From NCBI GenBank assembly GCA_965140795.1, contig OZ223470.1, positions 2,604,001 to 2,668,000 on the forward strand: 64,000 bases of DNA, read 5' to 3'. Shown piece after piece: positions 32,971-41,829 of this stretch (within the stretch, counting starts at the first letter, position 1; each line of letters starts with the position of its first letter). Position numbers and translations under genes: made by a program. This DNA comes from Pleomorphochaeta sp963664495 (GTDB lineage: Bacteria; Spirochaetota; Spirochaetia; Sphaerochaetales; Sphaerochaetaceae). The notes below the pieces were generated by a model. That model saw only the letters and a program-made list of their open reading frames with translations, had not been told where the DNA came from and did no database searches.

Positions 32971-35900
32971 ATGGAAAATAATAATAATATAACTGACCAA
33001 ATACAACAATACTTAAAAACTAGTAAAGCCTTTAAAGAATTAAATTCTGGTAATAATAATATTCAGATTACATCATTAGAAGGTTTCGTTCTTGCTCAAT
33101 TTGTTAGAAGAATATATAGAACCCGTAAAAAAAGAGTTTGGGTTATCTGTTCAACTCAAGATAGTGCTAAGAATTTGTTAAAAGATTTTGCTCAGGATGT
33201 AGATAAAGAAAATAGAATAAATAATTTAGATAGATATAATAATGAAGTTCCAATCTTATATTTACCCTCTAATGGTAAAAAGATTTATAGTGAATTTGAA
33301 AGTGGGAAAAATGAGTACTCTCAACTTGAAGCATTAACAAAAATAGATGATTTTAAAGAATCTATTATAATTACTCATTTAAGAGCTTTTGCCAGTGAAG
33401 TTGTTAGTCAAAATACTTTAAACTTAACTTCTTTTACTATTAGACATAAAGATGTATTTGAACCTACTAGTATAGCTGAAATTTTCAGTGAAGCAGGGTA
33501 TGTAAGAGTTCCAAGTACTTCAATGCCTGGAGAATTTTCCTTAAGAGGGGAAGTTGTTGATATATTTCCATTCTCTTTTGAAGATCCTATAAGAATTTAT
33601 GCAGATTGGGATGAAGTAGAGAAAATCGCTGTATTTGATGCCTTAACACAGGAAACAATTAAAGTTATTGATAAAGTAAGTATTCCATTATTAAAAGAAA
33701 ATGATTTAAATTTGAATTTTTCTAAAATTGATTCATATTTTAGAGCTGATGATTATTTTTGTTTTATTGGGGATGTAAGATTAAATACAAGTTATAAGAG
33801 TTTGGTCTCTGAAGCAAAGAGTTTATATAGAGAAGCTTATCATAGGGATAAGAGCATAAAACCATACAATCAAATCTTATTTGATTTTCCAAAATTTTTC
33901 CAAAGAGCATCTCATAAAATGACTTTAGTAGATATTATCAATAAAGATAACGAAGCTTATAGTTTTGATGTTGAAGGTCCGCGTTCATATTTTGGTGATT
34001 TTACTAGATTAAAAGGTGAATTAACTACGATGTTCCAATCAAATTGGAATGTATATATTTTTACTAGTAATGCAATACAAAAACAAAGATTACAGCAAAT
34101 GTTAAAGCAATTTAATAGAATTAAATATATTGATTATGAAATCTCTAGAGGCTTTTCTATTCCTTCAATAAAATTAATTACTTTTTGTGAATCTGAAATC
34201 TTTGGTAGACGGAAACAAATAATTAAGACTTTACAGCATACTAAGAGTTCTCCACTTGATTCTTTCGTAGATTTAAATGAAGGCGATTATGTTGTTCATG
34301 TAAATTATGGTATTGGTAAGTTTATAAAAATTGATAGAGTTAAATCTTTTGATAGAGAAAGAGACTATATCAAAATAGCATATGCTAATGGGGATAATAT
34401 ATATGTTCCAATTGAACAAGCAAACTTAGTTCAACGATATATAGGATCTTCATCCACATCTCCTAAGTTAGATAAAATTGGTTCAAGTGTTTGGGAAAAC
34501 AAAAAAGCTAAAGCTCGAGTTAATGCTGAAAAGCTTGCTAAATATTTAATTGAATTATATGCAAAAAGAAAAGCAGCTATTGGTTTCCCTTTTGATAGGG
34601 ATAATGATATGCAGTTGCAATTTGAAGCATTATTTCCTTATCAAGAAACAGTTGATCAATTAAAATGTATTGATGATATAAAAGTAGATATGGAAAGCAA
34701 TAGTGTTATGGATAGACTTGTTTGTGGTGATGTAGGTTTTGGTAAAACTGAAATTGCCTTTAGAGCAGCTTTCAAAGCAGTTTTAAGTAATAAACAAGTT
34801 GCTTTTTTAGCTCCAACCACAATTCTTGCTGAACAGCACTATAATAACTTTGTTGAGAGAGCAAAAGATTTTCCAGTTAATGTTGCCTTATTATCAAGGG
34901 TTATACCAAAAAAAGAACAAAAAAAGATTTTACTTTCTTTAATTGATGGAAAAATTGATGTTTTATTTGGAACTCATAGGATTTTGCAAAAAGATATAAT
35001 CTATAAAGATCTTGGTTTGTTAGTTATAGATGAAGAACAACGTTTTGGAGTAAAAGATAAAGAGAAAATTAAAAATATAAGAACTAGTATTGATAGTTTG
35101 GCTTTATCAGCTACCCCAATTCCTAGAACTTTATATATGTCTTTATTGAAAATTAGAGATATGTCTTTATTGGCAACACCTCCAATAGCAAGGCACCCTA
35201 TTGAAACTAAAATTGTTGAATATGATATTAAACTAGTTATTGAAGCAATAAAAAAAGAAATAGCTAGAGGTGGGCAAATATTCTATTTACATAATAGAAT
35301 TGAATCTCTTGATGCTGTTGTAAGTATGTTAAGCGAATTGCTTCCTGATGTAATTATTGAATCTGCACATGGACAGATGGAACCAAAAGCCTTAGAAGAT
35401 ACCATGAGAAGATTTGTTCATGAGGGTATACAAGTTTTAGTTTCTACCACAATTATTGAAAATGGTATCGATATTCCAAATGTTAATACAATTATTATCG
35501 ATAGAGCCGATATGTATGGAATTGCACAACTTTATCAATTGAGAGGTAGAGTTGGTAGATCCAATAATAAAGCTTATGCTTATCTTTTATATCCTGCAGA
35601 TAAAGCTTTAAGTGAAATTGCAGTAAAGAGACTTAAAACGATTGGTGAAAATACAGGCTTAGGAGCTGGATTTAAAGTCTCAATGAGAGATATGGAAATT
35701 CGTGGAGCAGGGAATTTACTTGGTAAAGAGCAAAGTGGTCAATTAGCTTCAGTTGGATTAGATATGTATATTAGAATTCTTGATGAAGCTATTAATGAAT
35801 TGAGAACGAGTGATAAAGATGAATTAGAACAAGAAGTCTTCTTAGAGTTAGATTATACAGGCTTTATTCCAGATGATTATATCAAAGAACCTTCAATTAA

Positions 35901-36270
35901 GTTTGAAATTTATAAGAAAATTGCCACAGTAAAAACTGAAGCAGAATTAGATATGTTAAATAGTGAATTAACCGATAGATTTGGTGAAATGCCTGAAGAG
36001 GTAAGTAATTTAATACATATTGCTGAACTAAAAATTGTATGTAGGAAATTAAAGATAATTCATTTAACAGAAAGAAAGGGAAATGTATTAGCTAAATTCA
36101 GAGCTATTAAATATATCAATGGTGAAAAATTATTGAGACTATTACCTTATAGCAATGGGGCAGTCAGCTATGATACAAAACGTCCAGAATATATTAAATT
36201 AAAAACAGAAGCAATTTCATTAAAAGATAAGAGTTTATTTATTTTAGAAATGCTTCAAAGATTACTATAG
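32971..36270 (+). CDS. mfd: Transcription-repair coupling factor Mfd
   Basis: This 1099-residue ATP-dependent translocase removes stalled RNA polymerase and recruits UvrA. Parts in order: the UvrB-like N-terminal region (about 1-340, ending DIFPFSFEDPIRIYADW), the RNA polymerase-interacting domain (about 425-500, GDYVVHVNYGIGKF), the RecG-like motor with GDVGFGKTEIAFRA (about 584), DEEQRFGVKDKE, LSATPIPRTLYM, and motif VI QLRGRVGRS. The TRG motif region and the C-terminal UvrA-inhibitory domain follow. trmB is 8 bases downstream, so they may be co-transcribed. Length is normal. Confidence 0.97.
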   Translation: MENNNNITDQIQQYLKTSKAFKELNSGNNNIQITSLEGFVLAQFVRRIYRTRKKRVWVICSTQDSAKNLLKDFAQDVDKENRINNLDRYNNEVPILYLPSNGKKIYSEFESGKNEYSQLEALTKIDDFKESIIITHLRAFASEVVSQNTLNLTSFTIRHKDVFEPTSIAEIFSEAGYVRVPSTSMPGEFSLRGEVVDIFPFSFEDPIRIYADWDEVEKIAVFDALTQETIKVIDKVSIPLLKENDLNLNFSKIDSYFRADDYFCFIGDVRLNTSYKSLVSEAKSLYREAYHRDKSIKPYNQILFDFPKFFQRASHKMTLVDIINKDNEAYSFDVEGPRSYFGDFTRLKGELTTMFQSNWNVYIFTSNAIQKQRLQQMLKQFNRIKYIDYEISRGFSIPSIKLITFCESEIFGRRKQIIKTLQHTKSSPLDSFVDLNEGDYVVHVNYGIGKFIKIDRVKSFDRERDYIKIAYANGDNIYVPIEQANLVQRYIGSSSTSPKLDKIGSSVWENKKAKARVNAEKLAKYLIELYAKRKAAIGFPFDRDNDMQLQFEALFPYQETVDQLKCIDDIKVDMESNSVMDRLVCGDVGFGKTEIAFRAAFKAVLSNKQVAFLAPTTILAEQHYNNFVERAKDFPVNVALLSRVIPKKEQKKILLSLIDGKIDVLFGTHRILQKDIIYKDLGLLVIDEEQRFGVKDKEKIKNIRTSIDSLALSATPIPRTLYMSLLKIRDMSLLATPPIARHPIETKIVEYDIKLVIEAIKKEIARGGQIFYLHNRIESLDAVVSMLSELLPDVIIESAHGQMEPKALEDTMRRFVHEGIQVLVSTTIIENGIDIPNVNTIIIDRADMYGIAQLYQLRGRVGRSNNKAYAYLLYPADKALSEIAVKRLKTIGENTGLGAGFKVSMRDMEIRGAGNLLGKEQSGQLASVGLDMYIRILDEAINELRTSDKDELEQEVFLELDYTGFIPDDYIKEPSIKFEIYKKIATVKTEAELDMLNSELTDRFGEMPEEVSNLIHIAELKIVCRKLKIIHLTERKGNVLAKFRAIKYINGEKLLRLLPYSNGAVSYDTKRPEYIKLKTEAISLKDKSLFILEMLQRLL

Positions 36271-36278
36271 AGGGAAAA

Positions 36279-37019
36279 ATGAGAGAAAAAGCACAATCTA
36301 TATATGATGAATATCCTGAACTAGCTATTGTTGAAAAGAAGGATTTGGATAAAACAAATAGGGAAGTTCATTCTTTTATTCTTAGAACAAATAAATTATA
36401 TACATTTCAACTTGAAGCTGTTAGAAAGTATTATGAGCATTATGCAATTAGATATGAAAATAAAAAGTTAGATTATAAAGCTGTATTTAATAATGATAAA
36501 CCAATTATAATTGAAATTGGTTTTGGAACAGGGGAATCTACACAAAGGATTGCTAGAGATAGAGATAATTATAACTATATTGCAATAGAAGTTTTTTTGA
36601 ATGGGTTTACTAAACTTTTATCAGTTATAGGTGATGAACAAATTGAAAATGTTCGATTAATGAGATTTGATGCGGTAGCCGTATTAAATGACATGATTGA
36701 TGATGAATCTATTGCGGGGTTCCATATTTTCTTTCCTGATCCTTGGCAAAAGAAAAAACATAATAAAAGAAGATTAATTCAATTACCTTTCACAAATCTT
36801 TTATCAAAGAAATTGGTTAAAGGTGGATATATTTATTGTGTTACTGACTGGCAAGATTATGCAGATCAAATGTTAGATGTGTTAACTAATACTGATAATA
36901 TGAAAAACATTTATGATGGATTTGCTGATAGTCGAGATTGGAGACCTACAACTAAGTATGAAAGAAGAGGCGTAAAATTAGATTATCAAATTAATGAAGT
37001 TTGGTTTGAGAAACAATAA
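36279..37019 (+). CDS. trmB: tRNA (guanine-N7)-methyltransferase
   Basis: This 246-residue SAM-dependent methyltransferase makes m7G46 in tRNA. It shows IIIEIGFGTGESTQRIA (SAM loop), YNYIAIEVFLNGFTKLL and GFHIFFPDPWQKKKHNKRRLI, the TrmB signature. The end contains DWQDYADQML and TKYERRGVKLDYQI. The first 50 residues are an N-terminal extension. SD AGAGGGAAAA is 7 bases before ATG. Its own terminator hairpin has been split by an IS3 element (arms at 37030-37043 and 38732-38745). Confidence 0.95.
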   Translation: MREKAQSIYDEYPELAIVEKKDLDKTNREVHSFILRTNKLYTFQLEAVRKYYEHYAIRYENKKLDYKAVFNNDKPIIIEIGFGTGESTQRIARDRDNYNYIAIEVFLNGFTKLLSVIGDEQIENVRLMRFDAVAVLNDMIDDESIAGFHIFFPDPWQKKKHNKRRLIQLPFTNLLSKKLVKGGYIYCVTDWQDYADQMLDVLTNTDNMKNIYDGFADSRDWRPTTKYERRGVKLDYQINEVWFEKQ

Positions 37020-37029
37020 AAACTAGATA

Positions 37030-37043
37030 AAAAAAGCTTTCAA
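37030..37043. terminator. Left arm of a terminator split by the IS element
   Basis: AAAAAAGCTTTCAA at 37030-37043 is the exact reverse complement of TTGAAAGCTTTTTT at 38732-38745. Removing the IS and one copy of TTA joins the arms into a 14-bp stem with a 6-base loop, flanked by A- and T-rich sequence. This is the classical bidirectional terminator between the convergent trmB and the GNAT gene at 38751. It can no longer fold locally. Confidence 0.8.
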
Positions 37044-37055
37044 TTTATGATATGG

Positions 37056-37100
37056 TACCTCCAAAGTAGACAAAATAATTTTTGAAACACTTTGGAGGTA
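37056..37100 (+). promoter_or_regulatory. IS left-end hairpin hiding the orfA ribosome-binding site
   Basis: TACCTCCAAAGT (37056-37067) is perfectly complementary to ACTTTGGAGGTA (37089-37100). The second arm holds the SD GGAGG (37094-37098) of orfA. A transcript that enters from outside contains both arms and would sequester the SD; one started inside the loop would not. This is the anti-readthrough arrangement known from other IS elements, and here it also uses the terminal repeat. Confidence 0.65.
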
Positions 37101-37108
37101 TTTTTTTT

Positions 37109-37810
37109 ATGGGAAGAAAACCAAAATTTAGTAAAGAAGTGAAAATTAAAGCATGTGAAGATTATAAAAATGGAAAAGGTAGTTTTCAGTCCATTGCTTT
37201 TGATATTGAATGTAGTAAAGAAACATTACAAAGATGGTACTATAGATATTTATCCCAAGGGCCTAGTGTCTTTGATTATTCAAACAAAAATCGAAGTTAT
37301 TCTAAGGAATTTCAAAAAAAAATTGCTAGACTTTATTTATTTGAAAATAAAAGTATTATTGAACTTTCAGCAAAATATAATATTGCTATTTCTGTATTAA
37401 GACATTGGATTAATAATTTTAAAGATAATAAACCATTTAAAGATTATAATTTTAATAGTAATATATATAATATGAAATATAGAAAATCTACAGCGGAAGA
37501 AAAAATTAGAATTGCTAAATGGGTCATCGAAAATGATATGAATTACAAAGCTGCAGCAGATAAATTTGTACATAAATATTCTAATGTTTATTCGTGGACA
37601 AACAAATATCTTTCAGGAAATGAAGAATCTTTAAAAGGTCATGCTGGTAGACCTAAAAAAGCAAAAATAAAACTTGAAGAATTATCAGAAGTGGATCGCT
37701 TAAAATATGAATTAGAAAGAGAAAAAGAATTGAGAAAAGATGCTGAATTCAAATTAGAAGTCTTTAAAAAAAAAGAGGAATTTGCAAAAGCCCGTCAATC
37801 TCAGCGATAA
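37109..37810 (+). CDS. IS3-family transposase OrfA (helix-turn-helix subunit)
   Basis: This 233-residue OrfA carries two or three HTH regions (about 10-45 with SFQSIAFDIECSKETLQRWYY, 60-100 with IIELSAKYNIAISVLRHWI, and 130-165 with YKAAADKFVHKYSNVYSWT), then GHAGRPKKAKIK and a Lys/Glu-rich coiled coil from about 195. The longer first OrfA is typical of the IS150 subgroup. ATG 37109 lies 10 bases after GGAGG. A run of nine A (37766-37774) near the end is a plausible -1 slippery site that joins it to OrfB. The stop is at 37808-37810. Confidence 0.9.
   Translation: MGRKPKFSKEVKIKACEDYKNGKGSFQSIAFDIECSKETLQRWYYRYLSQGPSVFDYSNKNRSYSKEFQKKIARLYLFENKSIIELSAKYNIAISVLRHWINNFKDNKPFKDYNFNSNIYNMKYRKSTAEEKIRIAKWVIENDMNYKAAADKFVHKYSNVYSWTNKYLSGNEESLKGHAGRPKKAKIKLEELSEVDRLKYELEREKELRKDAEFKLEVFKKKEEFAKARQSQR
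37766..37774 (+). other. A9 slippery site for programmed -1 frameshifting
   Basis: Nine consecutive A bases, with orfA frame codons AAA AAA AAA followed by GAG. Slipping back one base moves ribosomes from OrfA into the OrfB frame, which is open from 37768. Both frames are compatible and this is the last A-rich run before the OrfA stop. I did not identify a stimulatory pseudoknot. Confidence 0.65.
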
Positions 37811-38685
37811 GACAACAAGAAATATACGATGTTATCGATTATTATGTTGAAAAGGGCCATTGCGTATCTAAAATATGTAAGATCCTCAATATTCCAAGAA
37901 GTTCCTATTATAAATATAAAAATAGAGAAATACCTCAAAAAGAGAAATTAGATAATATTATATGTAATTTAATACAAGAATACGATGCAACTTATAATCA
38001 TATTTTAGGTTATAGAAGAATGACTATGTATATTAATAAATTAAATCATATGAATCTTTGTGAAAGTTATGTCCTTCGACTTATGCGTATTCTTGGTATT
38101 CATTCTGTTATAAGAAAAAAAAGATATAAATATGTTAAAATAAAACCAGAACAAGTAGGTAAAAATATACTAGCGAGAGACTTTACAGCTTCAAAACCTA
38201 ATGAAAAATGGCTTACTGATGTTTCTGAATTTAAAATCCCTAATCAATCTAAAAAGCTTTATCTTAGTCCTATTTTTGATCTTTATGATAATAGTATAAT
38301 TACATATAACTTATCATTTACAAACAATAATCAATTAGTATTCAAAATGTTTGACAAAGCCATTAAAAAATACCCAAATGCAAAACCTCTTTTTCACTCA
38401 GATCGAGGTCTCCAATATACCTCTAAAGTATTTAAAAATAAATTAGAGGAAGCGAATATGACACAAAGTATGTCTCGTGTTGGCAAATGTATAGATAATG
38501 GGCCAATGGAAGGATTCTTTGGAATACTAAAATCTGAAATGTTTTATCTCAATAAATACAAAGATTTTGATGAATTAAAAAAAGATATAGATAAATATAT
38601 TTATTTTTATAATAACTATAGATTACAGAAAAAATTAGAAAACTCAGCTCCGTTAGAATATCGAAGCCGAGTATTAAGCTCATAA
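37768..38685 (+). CDS. IS3-family transposase OrfB (DDE integrase), made by -1 frameshift
   Basis: OrfB lies in the -1 frame relative to OrfA. It is open from 37768 (just after a TAA) to 38685, about 305 codons. It begins as an HTH_21-like region (AIRQQEIYDVIDYYVEKGHC, then ILNIPRSSYYKYK) and has GYRRM. The rve integrase core has D in EKWLTDVSEFKIP, D in FHSDRGLQYTS and E in MEGFFGILKSEMF, a complete DDE triad. It ends with the family motif YNNYRLQKKLENSAPLEYR. It has no credible start of its own, so translation as OrfAB by frameshift at the A9 run is expected. Confidence 0.88.
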   Translation, partial: KKRGICKSPSISAIRQQEIYDVIDYYVEKGHCVSKICKILNIPRSSYYKYKNREIPQKEKLDNIICNLIQEYDATYNHILGYRRMTMYINKLNHMNLCESYVLRLMRILGIHSVIRKKRYKYVKIKPEQVGKNILARDFTASKPNEKWLTDVSEFKIPNQSKKLYLSPIFDLYDNSIITYNLSFTNNNQLVFKMFDKAIKKYPNAKPLFHSDRGLQYTSKVFKNKLEEANMTQSMSRVGKCIDNGPMEGFFGILKSEMFYLNKYKDFDELKKDIDKYIYFYNNYRLQKKLENSAPLEYRSRVLSS

Positions 38686-38731
38686 TTTTTAAAAATTACA
38701 GTGTCCACTTGACAGGTACCTGTTCATTATT

Positions 38732-38745
38732 TTGAAAGCTTTTTT
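38732..38745. terminator. Right arm of the split terminator
   Basis: TTGAAAGCTTTTTT matches the left arm at 37030-37043 perfectly. It lies between the IS right end and the stop codon of the convergent GNAT gene at 38751. Confidence 0.8.
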
Positions 38746-38750
38746 ATTAA

Positions 38751-39053
38751 TTAATTTAATTTACAACATGGACCATCTTCTGGCATCTTTGCACCAATAA
38801 GATATTCTTCATGTTTTAAATACCAAGAATTTGCGTATGAACACATTGGGACAACTTTCATATTCTTTTCTTTGAAGTAGTCAGCTGCAAATTGCATTAT
38901 TTTTGAAGCAACTCCTTGTCCTCTTAATTGAGGGTCTACAAATACTTTTTCAAATACTACTAAGTTATCTGGAGTATAATCTAGTAGTATATAGGCTAAT
39001 TCTTGATTATCTTTTGTATAATAAATTTTATTTTTTTCGATTGTAAAATCCAT
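38751..39053 (-). CDS. Small GNAT family acetyltransferase (YjdJ-like)
   Basis: This 100-residue single-domain protein has the short GNAT fold of the YjdJ/PF14542 type. It starts MDFTIEKNKIYYTKDNQELA, with VFVDPQLRGQGVASKIMQFA as the acetyl-CoA loop (QLRGQGVA), then VVPMCSYANSWYLKHEEYL, a well-known ending of this group. ATG 39053 is used because AGGAG is present about 8 bases upstream; a longer in-frame start adds 20 unconserved residues. Its 3' terminator is split by the IS, so its mRNA may run into the element in the antisense direction. Confidence 0.85.
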   Translation of the reverse strand: MDFTIEKNKIYYTKDNQELAYILLDYTPDNLVVFEKVFVDPQLRGQGVASKIMQFAADYFKEKNMKVVPMCSYANSWYLKHEEYLIGAKMPEDGPCCKLN

Positions 39054-39191
39054 AAAATATCTCCTATTTTCTTTGAAAATAAAGCTTTTTCCTAAATTTA
39101 ACAAGATGTACAAATTTAATCTTTAATAATTAATAATAAAAAAGGACTATCAAAATTAATGATAGTCCAATTTTGGGTCTCCGAAAAATTT

Positions 39192-41264
39192 TTATTCTTC
39201 TTCTTTTGAAGCTGCTATTACATTATCAGCATTTCTTCCAGTTAAGGTTTCGTAATGAGAGAATTCTACCTCATAACTACCAGTTCCAGATGTCATACTC
39301 TTTAAATCAATAGCATAATTTAACATTTCGCTTTGGGGAACTTGTGCATCAACTTCTTGTAATTGTCCAAATTCTTTTTGACCAGTAACACGTCCTCTTT
39401 TACTTGATAAATCAGAAAGGATATCTCCAAGATATTGATTATCTACAAATACTTTTACATTCATAAATGGTTCAAGTAAAGATACATTAGCTTTTTCTAA
39501 AGCTAAATCTAATGCTCCTTTTGCGGCTAATTTAAAAGCCATTTCAGAGGAGTCAACAGGATGCTCTTTACCATCGACTAGGTTGATTCTTATATCTACA
39601 AGAGGATATTTAGCTAAGAAACCTTCACTCATTTTCTCATGTAAACCTTTTTCGATTCCTGGTATATATCCTTTAGATACTGAACCACCTTTAATTGAAT
39701 TAACAAATTCATATTCTAAACCACGTTCAAGAGGTTCTATTTCAATCAACACTTTACCATATTGTCCATGTCCACCACTTTGTTTTTTGTGAGCATATTC
39801 AACAATTCCACTCTTTTTATTGATTGTTTCTCTATATGCAATTTTTGGTAATTTTGTATGAATTGCAATTTTCTGTTTTTCAGAAATTTTATCTAAAATC
39901 ATTTGAAGATGAACATCACCCATTCCCATAATTACAGATTCTTTTGTTTCTTCATTGAATTTTGTTTGGAAGGTTAAATCTTCTTCGCAAATTTTATGAA
40001 GAGATTCATTCAATTTATCAGCACTCTTTTTATCATCTGTTGAGATTGCAAGTGAATAAATTGGGTGAGGAAGAGCTAATGGTTTGAAAGTGAATTTTTG
40101 TTCATTTAGATTCTGCAATAAAGTACAGTTTGTTGAAGAGATATTGCTTTTTGCAATAATTCCAATATCTCCAGCAATAAGTTTATCAGTTTCTATTAGT
40201 TTTTTACCAACAGCTCGATAAACTTTGCCAATCTTTTCTTTTTTCTTTAGTTCAGGATTATACATTTCCATATCAGTGGTTAATGTTCCAGATGCAACTT
40301 TTAAGAAACTTAATTTTCCACTAAATTGGTCAATTGTTGTCTTAAATACATATGCACTAGCATAACCGTCTTCTGTAATTTTCATATCCTGTTGTTGACC
40401 ATCTTCATCATTGATCCATTCAATTTGATCAATAGGGGATGGGAAATTGTGTGCAATGAAGTTTAATAGAGAAATAATTCCACTGCCTTTTATAGTTGCT
40501 CCACAGAATACTGGTACAACTCTATTATCAGCTAACCCTTCTCTTAATCCACGTCTAATATCTTCAGGTCCTAATGTACCTTCGTCAAAATATTTTTCGA
40601 TCAAGTCATCAGCACCTTCTGCTGCATATTCAATTAATTGTTCTCTATACGTCTCTTCATATTCTTTATATTCTTGAGGTATTTCTCCAACTGTTTCTAA
40701 TTCGTTTTCTTTGAAGAAATAGGCTTTATCTTCAATTAAATTTATGATGCCTTTAAAATTCTCACCATTACCCATTGGTATAAATGTTGGAACAAAAGTA
40801 GCATCGAAATGTTCTCTTAAATCATTAATGACATTTGTATAGCTTGCTCTATCTCTGTCCATTTTATTAATGAAGACAGCACGAGGTTTATTTCTATTAT
40901 CTAAACGACGCCAAAGCTTAATAGTTTCAATTTGGGCTCCATCTCTAGCATCTACAACCATAAGAGAGGCTTCAGTTGCTCTAAAGCCACAAATTGCTTC
41001 ACCGATAAATCCTGAATAACCAGGAGTATCAAGGATATTGAGGCATTTTCCATCCCAATCTAGATTTGCAAGACTGGTGTGAATGGAAATTTGTTTCTTA
41101 ATTTCTTCTTCGGTAAAATCGCTAGTGGTTTTACCACTTTCAACAGTTTCAACCTTAGAAATAACCTTCCCATAATAGAGTAGTTGCTCCATTAAAGAGG
41201 TTTTTCCGGTACCATTGTGGCCCACAATTGCGACGTTCCTTAAATCAGTACTGGTAACGCTCAT
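39192..41264 (-). CDS. EF-G-like GTPase (EF-G II type)
   Basis: This 690-residue translational GTPase is an EF-G paralogue of the type II group. Its G1 is VGHNGTGKTSL rather than the canonical AHIDAGKTT. G3 is LDTPGYSGF and G4 is FINKMDRD. Domains II-V follow in normal order, with KKSGGHGQYGKVLIEIEPL in domain IV and the end RRGRVTGQ-type SSKRGRVTGQKEFG in domain V. EF-G II proteins can act in translocation or ribosome quality control, but the role in spirochaetes is not fixed here. SD AAGGAGGA precedes the ATG. A second EF-G (41830-43863) lies 570 bases upstream on the same strand. Confidence 0.88.
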   Translation of the reverse strand: MSVTSTDLRNVAIVGHNGTGKTSLMEQLLYYGKVISKVETVESGKTTSDFTEEEIKKQISIHTSLANLDWDGKCLNILDTPGYSGFIGEAICGFRATEASLMVVDARDGAQIETIKLWRRLDNRNKPRAVFINKMDRDRASYTNVINDLREHFDATFVPTFIPMGNGENFKGIINLIEDKAYFFKENELETVGEIPQEYKEYEETYREQLIEYAAEGADDLIEKYFDEGTLGPEDIRRGLREGLADNRVVPVFCGATIKGSGIISLLNFIAHNFPSPIDQIEWINDEDGQQQDMKITEDGYASAYVFKTTIDQFSGKLSFLKVASGTLTTDMEMYNPELKKKEKIGKVYRAVGKKLIETDKLIAGDIGIIAKSNISSTNCTLLQNLNEQKFTFKPLALPHPIYSLAISTDDKKSADKLNESLHKICEEDLTFQTKFNEETKESVIMGMGDVHLQMILDKISEKQKIAIHTKLPKIAYRETINKKSGIVEYAHKKQSGGHGQYGKVLIEIEPLERGLEYEFVNSIKGGSVSKGYIPGIEKGLHEKMSEGFLAKYPLVDIRINLVDGKEHPVDSSEMAFKLAAKGALDLALEKANVSLLEPFMNVKVFVDNQYLGDILSDLSSKRGRVTGQKEFGQLQEVDAQVPQSEMLNYAIDLKSMTSGTGSYEVEFSHYETLTGRNADNVIAASKEEE

Positions 41265-41432
41265 AATTCCTCCTTATCGCTTTTAAAAAGCTATTTGCGT
41301 ATTTCTTATATGTTAAGCCCGCAAAATCCATATGTCAAACTTTTTATTATTTTATTAGAAAAGTGTATTGACATTTTAGAAGAAATTTGTCTAGAAAAAA
41401 AATTAATTATTTTACTTGCATGAAGTTAAAAA

Positions 41433-41460
41433 AATACCTACTTATTGTTAGGTAGGTATT
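41433..41460 (-). terminator. Terminator after the XRE regulator gene
   Basis: AATACCTAC (41433-41441) and GTAGGTATT (41452-41460) form a 9-bp stem with a 10-base loop. On the minus strand it is followed by a T6 tract. It ends the small regulator gene. Confidence 0.8.
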
Positions 41461-41466
41461 AAATTT

Positions 41467-41796
41467 TTATTTTTGTTTATTTTTTAAAAATTCATCAATT
41501 GAATTGTTAATTGCATTTTTTAATTCAAAAGAAAATAAGTTTTCATTATTAAATTCTGATTTAAAAGTATATTCGTTTTCGAAGAAAAATACCCAAGGGG
41601 GAGTCTCTAAAATTGAAGCAATTTTTTCAATATTTGAAAAGGAAGGAGCTTTCCTTCCATTTTCAATTTCTGTAATAAAAGAGGGTGAAAGGTCAATTTT
41701 TTCAGCTAGCTCAGCTTGAGTTAAATTTTTATCCTTTCTTTTATTTTTTAAATTTTTAGCAAAGATTTTTTTTAAATCATCTTTTTTATTTTTCAT
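41467..41796 (-). CDS. XRE-family transcriptional regulator
   Basis: This 109-residue protein has one HTH_3 domain at about 12-67. It includes NLKNKRKDKNLTQAELAEKIDLSPSFITEIENGRKAPSFSNIEKIA in overlapping pieces, the classical Cro/CI helix-turn-helix. A short C-terminal tail follows. Ligand and targets are unknown. It lies between two EF-G genes on the same strand but has its own terminator; the SD is GAGG about 6 bases before ATG 41796. Confidence 0.88.
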   Translation of the reverse strand: MKNKKDDLKKIFAKNLKNKRKDKNLTQAELAEKIDLSPSFITEIENGRKAPSFSNIEKIASILETPPWVFFFENEYTFKSEFNNENLFSFELKNAINNSIDEFLKNKQK

Positions 41797-41829
41797 AAAA
41801 ACCTCAATTATTTTAATATAAGATAAAGT

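Larger units (their letters stand above)
37048..38726 (+). mobile_element. Complete IS3-family insertion sequence (IS150-like)
   Basis: The 1679-bp element has ends starting TGATATGGTACCT on the left and, on the opposite strand at the right, TGAACAGGTACCT. It is flanked by a 3-bp TTA repeat at 37045-37047 and 38727-38729. The imperfect terminal repeats continue over about 40 bases. They bracket orfA (37109-37810) and orfB (37768-38685) in a -1 frame arrangement, the usual IS3 plan. The 5'-TG...CA-3' ends and 3-bp duplication fit the IS150 subgroup. DDE residues and frames are intact, so it may be active. Terminal repeats, frames and duplication were read by eye. Confidence 0.9.

Noticed and set aside
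37155..37400. Out-of-frame ORF inside IS orfA
   Set aside because: No SD, lies over the HTH coding frame and shows no family similarity.
37054..38720. IS ends at the shared GGTACCT
   Set aside because: Extending six bases outward on both sides reveals TGA...GGTACCT ends with terminal TG/CA and a matching TTA duplication, so 37048-38726 is a better boundary.
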